From NCBI GenBank assembly GCA_018240025.1, contig JAFEGM010000055.1, positions 480-64,479 of the forward strand: a stretch of DNA of 64,000 nt, in the 5' to 3' direction. This stretch comes from Verrucomicrobiota bacterium. GTDB taxonomy: Bacteria > Verrucomicrobiota > Verrucomicrobiia > Chthoniobacterales > SZAS-18. Shown here one piece after another: positions 10,601 through 18,161 of the stretch; within the stretch, counting starts at the first letter, position 1; the number at the start of each line of letters is the position of its first letter. Below the pieces are notes generated by a model, which worked only from the letters and a program-made list of their open reading frames with translations, made no database searches and had not been told where the DNA came from. The position numbers and the translations under genes were made by a program.

Positions 10601-11166
10601 TGGCCCATCTCCTTCGCGCCTGCGAGGCGACGACCATTCGCACGGCCCCTGGCGATTCCCGTCTCTTCCTGAACCTGCAGTACTCGATGCCGGAGCAGGC
10701 GCCGCTGCTCTCGCCGTCGGTCTTCAATTTCTTCCAGCCCGTCTATTCCCGCCCGGGTGCCATCGGTGCGGCCGGCCTGCTGTCGCCGGAGTTCCAGATC
10801 CTGACCGACACCACCGTCGTCTCGCTCTTCAACAATCAATACGCGCAGATCTTCTGGGGCACCTGGACGTCCGAGCGCACGCCCGGCCAGACGGACAACG
10901 TCAACGTGGTCCTGAATCTCGACTCCCTCGTCGCCATTCTGAACACCGCCGGGCTGACGCCGACCGCCGCGCAGCAGGCCCTGCTCGACGAGCTTTCCCG
11001 CCGCCTGCTCGCCGGTCGCATGAGCGCCGGCCTGCGGACCGAGATCATGCAGGCCTTCGGCGAACTGCCCTCGTGGTACGGCTACGCCAATGACCGCCAG
11101 CGCAGCCGCGTTGGTCTCGCGCTCGGCGTCATCATGGCCTCGCCCGAATTCAACGTGCAGCGCTGA
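7666..11166 (+). CDS. Secreted modular DUF1800 protein (TSP3, PA14, Calx-beta, CHRD, DUF1800)
   Basis: 1166 residues. Order: a signal peptide at 1-26; a thrombospondin type-3-like Ca-binding stretch at 27-70 (DQNANGMSD, DPNGDADGDGFTNLQEA); a PA14-like domain at about 143-288 (YGQWLRGWIVAPTTGSYTF); a second Asp-rich calcium segment (DVDSDGDGVTDYEE); Calx-beta at about 386-475; CHRD at about 478-600 (GSGYATLRMAG, TTGEIFGRF); and DUF1800 at about 618-1166 (EASRFLVQATFGP, PNVGPFLARQLIQRFV). DUF1800 has no established activity that I can cite. In planctomycetes and verrucomicrobia it is usually paired with DUF1501, as here, only 57 bases downstream. The start is the ATG that opens the signal peptide. 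Confidence 0.88.
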   Translation: MLLALGRTIRALTLFSLLTASVRAQGIDQNANGMSDLWEAAYGATGLDPNGDADGDGFTNLQEARAGTNPFDARSRPALTVPGTPAPNTVRLRWPSVAGKSYTVEVSSDFQNWIPITAAWIGDGTERVVDLDVNTTIVPGGMSYSRWTGLAGSVSLANVKSYAATGSPAPNATASVTSVETAQSSPDLNSYGQWLRGWIVAPTTGSYTFWVAGDDQSELWLSTDANPAGKQLIASSANWTNFRQWTKYPSQQSAPRTLEAGRRYYLEAFLREFSAGDHLSVAWTLPGGSTQTVIAGSALAPAGQSLAAFAAAAGGRTFYWIASSDVDSDGDGVTDYEERLIGYNPNNSQTVPRVNDRDGILALLAATNTLTVGTPEPRAYEATNAKGRFTFFRSGNLNPLTIRYSVGGTATPATDYVALSGTVVLPVGQNSVSIDVTPVNDGLLESAESVSVTLLPDASYQIGNPATATVTIDDAADVVFIATLRPEVAQRSGGSGYATLRMAGNKLFADFSLGFGNLNADQLDTQIYVSTSGSGGSTVLTQPTGQITRVRWNFQPAAGLTTPQIVAALEEGRLWARVRSSAVTTGEIFGRFVKELAWQTMPTPQTPPAASAAPATDGEASRFLVQATFGPTAASIAALRSGGQTYASWINAQIALPITRHLPYYQARRAELLARDPNNDGWQTPRNEAFWQAAIRADDQLRQRMALALSEIIVISQFGSLDSQHEATTQWYDMLLEEAFGNYRTLLGRVTRSPMMGEYLSMIRNAKPDLATGREPDENYAREIMQLFSIGLSQLHPDGTLKLDADGLPIPTYSQNDIRGLAHVFTGWGPFYDPLNPPRWSDGSVAAQNDWFWWGWDALNPMSFYPAYADQENRTIVGGNVISGALVGDARLNAALDVLFNHPNVGPFLARQLIQRFVTSNPSPGYVFRVASAFANNGSGVRGDLGATLRAVLLDYEARTTDVLADTAFGKLREPLLRMAHLLRACEATTIRTAPGDSRLFLNLQYSMPEQAPLLSPSVFNFFQPVYSRPGAIGAAGLLSPEFQILTDTTVVSLFNNQYAQIFWGTWTSERTPGQTDNVNVVLNLDSLVAILNTAGLTPTAAQQALLDELSRRLLAGRMSAGLRTEIMQAFGELPSWYGYANDRQRSRVGLALGVIMASPEFNVQR

Positions 11167-11223
11167 GCTCCGCCGTTACCGCCCCTCCTCGTCCAAAGCT
11201 TCGTCCAGGCCTTCCCTTCCGCC

Positions 11224-12660
11224 ATGAGCACCTCTCCTCGCCGCCCGGGTCTCAGCCGCCGCCAGTTCCTCGGGCATGCCGCCTGTGCCGGCATCGGACT
11301 GACAGGCATGCTCTCGCAGCTCGGGACGCTGCGCCTGCTGGGCGCCACGCTCTCGGCGCAGGGCCTGCCGAACGCCGTGAACGACTATAAGGCGCTGGTC
11401 TGCGTTTTCCTCTTCGGCGGTAACGACGGCAACAACACCATCATCCCCTACGACCAGCCGACCTACGACCGCTACGCGCTCAACCGCGGTGCGCTCGCTC
11501 TGCCGCGTAACACGCTGCTGCCGGTCAACGTGGCCAACGCGGGCCCAGGCCTGCAGTATGCGCTGCATCCGTCGCTGGCCCGCCTGCAGCCGCATTTCAA
11601 TGCCGGACGGGTGGCCGGCCTGCTCAACGTGGGCACGCTGCTCGCGCCGATCACCAAGGCCGAGTACCTCTCCGGCGGAGCGGCGGTACCGCCGTATCTT
11701 TTCTCGCACAACGACCAGCAGTGGCAGTGGCAAACTTCCGTGCCTGATTCGCCCAAGCGCATCGGCTGGGGCGGGCGCCTGGCCGATCTGCAGAACGCGC
11801 TCTACAACGAAGGCTCGCAGATCTCGATGAACATGTCGATCGCGGGCCAGAACTTCTTCCAGGCTGGCAACGAGGTGCTGCAGTATCACCTGACGACCGC
11901 GGGCAGCGTGGGTCTGAACGAATACAGCGCGACCTATTCGCCCAATCCCGAACTCTACCGCGCCCTGCGCGACACCGAGGGGCTGAGCTACAGCCACATC
12001 TTCGAGCGCGAGTACGCCGGCGTGATGAACCGCGCCATCGCCAACGACACGCTCGTGCGCAGTCTGCTCGCCACGGTGCCGAGCTACACGGAGAAGTTCG
12101 CCAACTCGGTCAATCCGAACGGCACGCCCAGCGCGATCGGCGGCCAGCTCCGCATGGCCCTGCGCATGATGGCGGGCCGGCAGACCCTGGGACACAAGCG
12201 CCAGATCTTCTTCTGCTCGATGGGCGGATTCGACACCCATGACGACCAGCTCGACAACCACGCCGCGCTCTTGAAGCTGCTCGGCGATGCCTTGAGCGAC
12301 TTCTACCAGGCCACGGTCGATCTCGGCATTTCGACCAATGTGACCGCCTTCACGGCCTCGGATTTCAATCGCACCTACAGCAGCAACGGCCGCGGGTCCG
12401 ACCACGCCTGGGGCAGCCACCAACTGGTCGTGGGCGGCGCCGTCAATGGCGGGCGCCTTTACGGCAGCATGCCGCGGCTCGAGATCGACGGCCCGGACGA
12501 TACCGGCGGTCGCGGGAACTGGATCCCGACCATCTCGACCGACGAATACGCCGCCACCCTTTCGAAATGGTTCGGCGTGACCACCGGAGACATGCCCATC
12601 GTGCTCCCGAACATCGGTCGCTTCGCGCATCCCGATCTCGGCTTCATGGCCCCGGCGTAA
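11224..12660 (+). CDS. DUF1501 family protein, Tat-exported
   Basis: 478 residues. The N-terminus carries a twin-arginine signal (LSRRQFLGHAACAGIGL), so the protein is probably folded before export. Family hallmarks are CVFLFGGNDGNNT near the start, CSMGGFDTHDDQLDNH in the middle, and SDFNRTYSSNGRGSDHAWGSH near the C-terminus. The DTHDDQ and SDHAWGSH histidines and aspartates suggest a metallo-hydrolase of the sulfatase/alkaline-phosphatase kind; this is inference. It follows the DUF1800 gene on the same strand and is very probably co-transcribed. Confidence 0.88.
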   Translation: MSTSPRRPGLSRRQFLGHAACAGIGLTGMLSQLGTLRLLGATLSAQGLPNAVNDYKALVCVFLFGGNDGNNTIIPYDQPTYDRYALNRGALALPRNTLLPVNVANAGPGLQYALHPSLARLQPHFNAGRVAGLLNVGTLLAPITKAEYLSGGAAVPPYLFSHNDQQWQWQTSVPDSPKRIGWGGRLADLQNALYNEGSQISMNMSIAGQNFFQAGNEVLQYHLTTAGSVGLNEYSATYSPNPELYRALRDTEGLSYSHIFEREYAGVMNRAIANDTLVRSLLATVPSYTEKFANSVNPNGTPSAIGGQLRMALRMMAGRQTLGHKRQIFFCSMGGFDTHDDQLDNHAALLKLLGDALSDFYQATVDLGISTNVTAFTASDFNRTYSSNGRGSDHAWGSHQLVVGGAVNGGRLYGSMPRLEIDGPDDTGGRGNWIPTISTDEYAATLSKWFGVTTGDMPIVLPNIGRFAHPDLGFMAPA

Positions 12661-12682
12661 CGGGTTCAGGACCGGCAGGGAC

Positions 12683-13060
12683 GCTCCGGCGCGTCCGCGA
12701 GCAGCCCACCACCTCGCGTTCACCCACGACTTGGTAGGGATGCGCTCCGGCGCGTCCGCGAGCAGCCCACCACCTCGCGTTACCCACGACTTGGTAGGGA
12801 TGCGCTCCGGCGCGTCCGCGAGCAGCCCACCACCTCGCATTCGCCCACGACTTGGTAGGGATGCGCTCCGGCGCGTCCGCGAGCAGCCCACCACCTCGCG
12901 TTCACCCACGACTCGGTAGGGATGCGCTCCGGCGCGTCCGCGAGCAGCCCACCACCTCGCGTTACCCACGACTTGGTAGGATGCGCTCCGGCGCGTCCGC
13001 GAGCAGCCCACCACCTCGCGTTCGCCCACGACTCGGTACAGGAAGCGCTCCGGCGCGTTC
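12683..13060. repeat. Tandem repeat, 59-62 bp unit, six full copies plus a degenerate seventh
   Basis: Seven copies begin at 12683, 12744, 12804, 12865, 12926, 12985 and 13047 (periods 61, 60, 61, 61, 59, 62). Each starts with GCTCCGGCGCGTCCGCGAGC and continues with AGCCCACCACCTCGCGTT and CACCCACGACTTGGTAGG. Differences are single substitutions (C/T in ACTTGG versus ACTCGG) and one-base indels, so the array is not maintained as coding sequence. The indels break any common reading frame. The start of each unit can fold into a small hairpin (GCTCCGG against CCG-C-GAGC). It fills the 498-base space between the DUF1501 gene and the next gene. Confidence 0.9.
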
Positions 13061-13158
13061 ACAAGCGTGGAAAAGACGTTGTGGCCGAACGCGAAGATCT
13101 TGGGCTGTTCGCGCGCGCGCCGGAGGGGCGCTGGCACAGGATCTGTTGCCGTGGGAAC

Positions 13159-13872
13159 ATGGGATGCTCCTCGAGCCGTCTCTGCATGCGCCGCGTCCAC
13201 CTGCTCCTGCTCGCCTTTGTCGTGCTGCTCGCGGCGCTGGTCATTGGCATCGTCTGGGTCGCGCACCATGAGCGCGCCCTGCGCTCCTACTCCGACCGGC
13301 CGCTGATCCCTTCAGCCTTATCCACGTCGAGGGACGCTCCGTTCTCTTCGCAGAATCCGAATCCGCCCTTCACTTCCAGTGGCGGTTCGTCCTCGAGCCC
13401 GGCCGCCGCAGCCCGGCCGAACTCCTCTCCTTCACCGCTCCCCCGTGCAGCCGCGGGGCAGCCTGCCACCACGGCGCGCGCTCCGCTGCCGGGCCCGCCG
13501 GCCTCGCCGCTCTCCCGAGAACTGGCTGATCCGGCGCTCCCGCCCGCCGCGGCGCCGCAGGTGGTGCTGAAGATGTTCGACACCTACCGCTCGCGCTTCG
13601 GCGGCTATCCGAGCGGCTCCGAGAACCGCGACTTCGTGAACGCGCTCGCCGGCAACAATCCGAGAGGCCTGCCGATTCTCGACCGCGACAGCCCGCGCGT
13701 GAGCCCGCGCGGCGAACTGCTCGATCCGTGGGGTACGCCGTATTTCTTCCACCTCATCGACCGCAATTACCTCGAGATCCGCAGCGCCGGCCCGGACCGA
13801 CAAATGTACACCGCCGATGACGTGGTCGCCGCGCCGCCGCGCGCGGAGGCGGCGCCGGAAGTGCGTCGCTGA
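13159..13872 (+). CDS. Membrane-anchored protein with GspG-like C-terminal domain
   Basis: 237 residues from ATG 13159; ATG 13186 (MRRVHLLLLAF) is the alternative. One transmembrane segment lies near the N-terminus. A Pro/Ser/Ala-rich linker of about 90 residues follows. The C-terminal 100 residues contain the type II pseudopilin signature region DPWGTPYFFHLIDRNYLEIRS and SAGPDRQMYTADDV, the calcium-site type end of GspG. The usual N-terminal prepilin motif (G-FTLIE) is absent. It is therefore not a canonical pilin but a bitopic protein carrying the globular pseudopilin domain. No other T2SS genes are nearby. Confidence 0.7.
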   Translation: MGCSSSRLCMRRVHLLLLAFVVLLAALVIGIVWVAHHERALRSYSDRPLIPSALSTSRDAPFSSQNPNPPFTSSGGSSSSPAAAARPNSSPSPLPRAAAGQPATTARAPLPGPPASPLSRELADPALPPAAAPQVVLKMFDTYRSRFGGYPSGSENRDFVNALAGNNPRGLPILDRDSPRVSPRGELLDPWGTPYFFHLIDRNYLEIRSAGPDRQMYTADDVVAAPPRAEAAPEVRR

Positions 13873-13887
13873 GGCCGGGAGTTCCGC

Positions 13888-16521
13888 TCAGAAGCGAGTC
13901 ACGCGCAGGCGGAGCATCCGTCGCGCCCCCGGAGCGATGTCGGTGGGGTCGGAGACGCGCAGGAGGGTGGAGCTGTTCTGCTCGATGGTCAGGCCGGCGC
14001 TGCTCCACAGGCTGCCGGGAGCGAGATCGTCGGTGCCTTCGACCGTCAGCGCGATGTTCGAAGTCGCGGGATTGCGCTCGACCGAAAGCCGCAGGCGGCC
14101 GCTGTCCGTGTCGAAGACCACGCCGGTGCCGGCCGGGTAGGCGAGGAGCGGATTGTAGCCGAGGGCATACTTCAGCAAGTTACTCAGCCCGTCGCCAGCG
14201 GGGTTGGCGTCGTCGGCCGCCGGGCCGCTGTTGGTGGCGCCGGGACCGAAATATTGCACGCGCCACTGGTCCACCGTTTGAACCGCGGCCGGCGCGGCGT
14301 TGCCGAGAAAGAGCGTGGCGTAGAAACCCGCGCCGGGCTGGGAGGCGGTGAGGTCGAGGAGAAGGTCGACGTCGAGGTCGCCCACGACCGAGGCCGGGAT
14401 GGGGCCGAGGTCGAGGACGTGATCGGTGAAGTAGGCGCGGATGGCGTTCGGCCCGCTAAGGGTGACGTCGTGGATCGTGACGCCCTCGCGCACCACGCGC
14501 AGTCGGAGGGCATCGAGCCCGCGGCCGGTGACGCGCGGATTGAGCAGGGCGAGGAGCAGGTTCTGGCGTTCGCCCGCCGTGAGACTGTTGGTGCGGGCCG
14601 CGCAGGTCAGCTGGCAGGAGAGCGTGACCGGGCCGCTGGTGCCGGCGGGTGCCTGGCCCCCCGCGGTGCTGAGATGGAGCAATTGCACCGGCTGGGAGGT
14701 GTCGAAGCGTGCCGCACTGCCGGCATTTCCGCTGAGCGCCGCGTTGACCGCCGCGGCCGTGGGCGTGGCGTTGATGGCGGCAAAGGCCTGCGGAGCGGTC
14801 GGCAGATCGAAGGCGAGGGAACCCGCGCTCATCTCGGCGCGGGCCACGCTCCGGGCGCCGTTGAGCGGGGGCCCCGAAGCGACGGCCCGGGCGGAAATGG
14901 TGGGCACGACGGCCGGGAGGAGCCGGCCGGTACTCGCGTCGGCCGTGACCGATCCGCTGGCGGCCGTGCCGGTGGCGGTGGCCAGCCCGAGAGGAGCTTT
15001 GAGCCCGCTGAAGCCGCCGTCGGCCCGGGCCAGGATGGTCGCGGCACCGAGCGTGGTCCCGGTGGCGGTGGCGGTGGCCGGGCCGCCCGGCGACGAATTG
15101 CTGCTGCTGGACGGCGCACCCTGCCCGCCGGTGGCGGTGGCGGTGACGGTCAGGGCAGCCGCGCCGCTGGCGGTGCCGGTGGCGGTGGCGACGGCGGTGC
15201 CGCCGAGGGGAGCGTTGGTCACCGCGGCCGCGGGCACGTTGCCGCCGGTGGCCGTGGCGGTGGCGAGGGTGGTGCCGTTACCCGTGGTGAGCGCTTGCGC
15301 GGTGGCATCCGCCCGGCCGCCGGCGCCGCCGGTGGTGGTATCGCCCGTGCCGGGATCCTTGGTGGTGCCCGGGCGCCCGGTGGCCGTCGCGATCGAAGAC
15401 GCCCCCAACCCGGATGGCGCGGTCTGGCTGGTCGAGTGAGCAATGGCGCTGGCCGGCCCACCATCGCCGCCGCTCAACGAAGCGCCGCCCAGGCCGGTGG
15501 CCAGGGCCAGCGCGCGGCCGCTGTCGTGGCGGCTGCGCGATTCAGCGGCCCCGAGTCCGCCGACGCCGGGGGCGAGGATAATTCCGCCGACGCCCGCGAC
15601 AAAGGAGGCGGCGCTGCCGGTGGCCTTGGTTTCGAGGTGCAGCGTGGCGGTGCCTGGTCCGGCCGTACGATCGAGCGTGCTGCGCGCTTCGCCGGCCAGT
15701 GGCAAGCGATTGCCGCGACGGGTTAGTCCGGGGTTGCCGGCCACGGCCTCCTGCACGAGCCGGAGCAAGCCGCCGGCGCTGCCACCGATGGCATTGTTCA
15801 AGATCACGCTGCGTCCGTCCGCCCCGCCGGCGAACATCATGGCACCGCTGTTCGGCGAGTAGCTTCCGCCGGCGCCTCCCCGCGCCCGCAGGGTGACGGT
15901 GGCGTCGCCGAGAGAGGTGCCTGCGATCGTTCCGAAGGTCAGGGTGCCAGCGCTGCCGCCATCGCCGGGACTGGCTTGCGAGTTCGCGTCCCCGCCGGCT
16001 CCGCTGAGCGCATCGACGGTCACGGTCAGCGGACCGCCCGACTGGAGATCGCCACTGGCCGCCGCGGCCACGTTGCCGCCCGCTCCGCCGGCGCCGACCC
16101 CGCCGTTGCTGCCCGCGCCGCCCGAGGCATTGACGAGCACGTCCAGCGACGCCGCCGTGCTGCTGCTGCCTGTGGCCGTCGCGCTGGCATCGCCGCCAGG
16201 GTAGGACTGGAAAGGGTAGCTGAAGCCGGTGTCTCCGCCGACGGCGGTGGCCCGGGCGTTGCTCGCCGCATTTCCGCCTCCGTAATTCGTGCCGGCGGTG
16301 GCTTGGGCGCTCCCGCCCGCGCCGGTCGGACTGGAGCCCATGCCGCCTCGGGCCGAGGCGAAGTTGGTGGGGTCGGTGCTGACGGCGTTGGCCACGGCGT
16401 TCTGGCCCGAAGCGCCCCCGCTGCCGTTGGCGCCGACCACTACATCGTCGACCGCTCCGCAGAGCGGGAGGAAGGCAAAGCTCAGCAGCAGGGCGGCCGC
16501 GAGGCGGCGTTCTCGGGTCAT
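13888..16521 (-). CDS. Large secreted Gly/Ala/Thr-repeat protein with verrucomicrobial-type C-terminal tail
   Basis: 877 residues. A signal peptide (MTRERRLAAALLLSFAFLP) precedes about 600 residues of very low complexity dominated by Gly, Ala, Thr and Ser. The words ATATG, TATATG and GGxGG recur every few dozen residues. This composition is typical of beta-helical or autotransporter-like passenger regions, but no beta-barrel domain is present at the C-terminus. The last 130 residues contain WRVQYFG, then DDANPAGDGLSNLLKYALGY, a tail module I recognise from secreted verrucomicrobial proteins. Function is unknown; a surface or matrix role is inferred. It converges on the GspG-like gene with only 15 bases between stops, and is divergent from the spermidine synthase gene. 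Confidence 0.75.
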   Translation of the reverse strand: MTRERRLAAALLLSFAFLPLCGAVDDVVVGANGSGGASGQNAVANAVSTDPTNFASARGGMGSSPTGAGGSAQATAGTNYGGGNAASNARATAVGGDTGFSYPFQSYPGGDASATATGSSSTAASLDVLVNASGGAGSNGGVGAGGAGGNVAAAASGDLQSGGPLTVTVDALSGAGGDANSQASPGDGGSAGTLTFGTIAGTSLGDATVTLRARGGAGGSYSPNSGAMMFAGGADGRSVILNNAIGGSAGGLLRLVQEAVAGNPGLTRRGNRLPLAGEARSTLDRTAGPGTATLHLETKATGSAASFVAGVGGIILAPGVGGLGAAESRSRHDSGRALALATGLGGASLSGGDGGPASAIAHSTSQTAPSGLGASSIATATGRPGTTKDPGTGDTTTGGAGGRADATAQALTTGNGTTLATATATGGNVPAAAVTNAPLGGTAVATATGTASGAAALTVTATATGGQGAPSSSSNSSPGGPATATATGTTLGAATILARADGGFSGLKAPLGLATATGTAASGSVTADASTGRLLPAVVPTISARAVASGPPLNGARSVARAEMSAGSLAFDLPTAPQAFAAINATPTAAAVNAALSGNAGSAARFDTSQPVQLLHLSTAGGQAPAGTSGPVTLSCQLTCAARTNSLTAGERQNLLLALLNPRVTGRGLDALRLRVVREGVTIHDVTLSGPNAIRAYFTDHVLDLGPIPASVVGDLDVDLLLDLTASQPGAGFYATLFLGNAAPAAVQTVDQWRVQYFGPGATNSGPAADDANPAGDGLSNLLKYALGYNPLLAYPAGTGVVFDTDSGRLRLSVERNPATSNIALTVEGTDDLAPGSLWSSAGLTIEQNSSTLLRVSDPTDIAPGARRMLRLRVTRF

Positions 16522-16626
16522 GGCGCAGAGTTACCCCAACCGCGCGCCTTGGAAAGACTATTGCCTTCCGGAATCTCGCGCGGGTCGCGTCGTGCTTTCT
16601 GCCCAATCTGCGATAACTACTCCGCC

Positions 16627-18138
16627 ATGACCGACCGCTCCGTCCGCCTGCTGTTGCTTTGCTCGGTCTTCGTCATCGCGACCTGCGGGCTGATCTACGA
16701 ACTCATCGCCGGCACGCTCGCCTCGTACCTCCTGGGCGATTCGATCACGCAGTTCTCCACGGTCATTGGCACTTACCTCTTCGCCATGGGCATCGGCTCG
16801 TGGATCTCGCGCTATCTCGACCGCGCGCTGCTCTCGGTCTTCGTCCAAATCGAATTGTTCATCGGGCTGATCGGCGGCTGCTCGGCCGCGCTCATGTTCC
16901 TGCTCTTCGGGCACATTCACTCTTTCCGCCTGCTGCTCTACGGGCTGGTGCTGCTGATCGGCACGCTGGTCGGCATCGAGATCCCCCTGCTCATCCGCAT
17001 CCTGAAGGACAAGCTGAGCTTCAAGGACCTGGTGGCCAAGGTCTTCACTTTCGACTACGTCGGCGCGCTCTTCGCGGCGGTGCTCTTCCCGCTCGTGCTG
17101 GTGCCACACCTCGGGCTGGTGCGGTCGTCCTTTTTCTTCGGCATCCTCAATGTACTCGTCGGCTTGCTGACCCTCTGGCTGCTGCGCGATCAGATCCCCT
17201 GGGCCTCGGGCCACGCGGCCACGGGCGGCACGTTCCTGGCCGTGCTGCTGGCCGGATTCATTGGCGCGGACAAGATCCTGGCTTGGTCGGAGGAGGGGAG
17301 CTACGCCGACCCCGTCATCCACGCGCGGACCTCCCAATACCAGCGCATCATCCTGACCCGCGGGGGCAACGACCTGCGGCTCTACCTCAACGGCAATCTG
17401 CAGTTCAGTCAGCGCGACGAATACCGCTACCACGAGGCGCTGGTGCATCCGGGCCTGGCCCGCGTGGCCAAGCGCCAGCGCGTGCTCATTCTCGGCGGCG
17501 GCGACGGCCTGGCCGCGCGCGAGGTGCTGCGTTATCCCGATGTGCAGGAGGTCACGCTGGTCGATCTCGACCCCGCCATGACGCAGCTCTTTTCGACCCA
17601 GGAGCTGCTGGTGCGGCTGAACGAGAATGCGCTCAACTCGCCCCGCTTGCGGGTGCTCAACCACGACGCCTTCACGTGGATCAAGGAGCAGAAGGCGCAG
17701 TGGGATTTCGTCGTGGTGGACTTTCCCGATCCGTCGAATTTCTCCGTCGGCAAACTCTACACCCTGGCCTTCTATCGCGAGCTGCGGCGCGTCCTCGCGC
17801 CCGGCGCGGGGGTGGTCATCCAGAGCACCTCGCCCTACGTGGCGCGCCGTTCGTTTTGGACGGTCGTGCAGACGCTGGAGGCGGCCGGCTTCCGGACCGA
17901 GCCGTATCACCTCTACGTGCCGTCGTTCGGCGAATGGGGCTACGTGCTCGCCGGGCTGGAGCCGCTGCCGTCGCAGGCCAGGCTGCCGCAGGGTCTGCGT
18001 TACCTGAACGACGATTCGCTGCCGCTGCTGGCCAAGTTCCCGCCCGATATGGGCCGCGTGCCGACGGAGGTGAATCGCCTCAACAACCAGATCCTCGTGC
18101 GCACGTTCGAGGAGGAGTGGAGTAAGTACGTGCGCTGA
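16627..18138 (+). CDS. Membrane-fused polyamine aminopropyltransferase (spermidine synthase-like)
   Basis: 503 residues. The first 210 or so contain about seven hydrophobic segments (for example IATCGLIYELIAGTLASYLL, SFFFGILNVLVGLLTLWLL). The remainder is a soluble SpeE-type Rossmann methyltransferase-like domain: LILGGGDGLAAREVLRYP, VTLVDLDPAM, HDAFTWI, and VVVDFPDPSNFSVGKLY. Family members transfer aminopropyl from decarboxylated SAM to putrescine. The membrane-fused branch is less well characterised, so the substrate is inferred. The ATG at 16627 opens the first membrane segment; upstream frame continuation lies in the regulatory region of the divergent gene. The TPR gene follows 23 bases downstream. 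Confidence 0.88.
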   Translation: MTDRSVRLLLLCSVFVIATCGLIYELIAGTLASYLLGDSITQFSTVIGTYLFAMGIGSWISRYLDRALLSVFVQIELFIGLIGGCSAALMFLLFGHIHSFRLLLYGLVLLIGTLVGIEIPLLIRILKDKLSFKDLVAKVFTFDYVGALFAAVLFPLVLVPHLGLVRSSFFFGILNVLVGLLTLWLLRDQIPWASGHAATGGTFLAVLLAGFIGADKILAWSEEGSYADPVIHARTSQYQRIILTRGGNDLRLYLNGNLQFSQRDEYRYHEALVHPGLARVAKRQRVLILGGGDGLAAREVLRYPDVQEVTLVDLDPAMTQLFSTQELLVRLNENALNSPRLRVLNHDAFTWIKEQKAQWDFVVVDFPDPSNFSVGKLYTLAFYRELRRVLAPGAGVVIQSTSPYVARRSFWTVVQTLEAAGFRTEPYHLYVPSFGEWGYVLAGLEPLPSQARLPQGLRYLNDDSLPLLAKFPPDMGRVPTEVNRLNNQILVRTFEEEWSKYVR

Positions 18139-18161
18139 GTCACCGCCGTTCCTTTCCCGCC

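Noticed and set aside
7399..10839. A 1146-codon open frame antisense to the DUF1800 gene
   Set aside because: Composition is Arg/Gly/His-rich with no family pattern, and the sense strand shows five recognisable domains.
12683..13060. The tandem array as a CRISPR
   Set aside because: There are no unique spacers: the whole 60-base unit repeats, and no cas genes are present.
11176..13269. A long minus-strand frame that reads through the 60-bp tandem array and gives repeated VVGCSRTRRSAS peptides
   Set aside because: The frame stays open only because of the GC-rich repeat. One-base indels shift it between units, and the rest is antisense to the DUF1501 gene.
12731..13271. Plus-strand frames through the tandem array encoding MRSGASASSPPPR-type peptides
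   Set aside because: Same reason: indels between units break the frame, and there is no ribosome binding site. Not a repeat protein.
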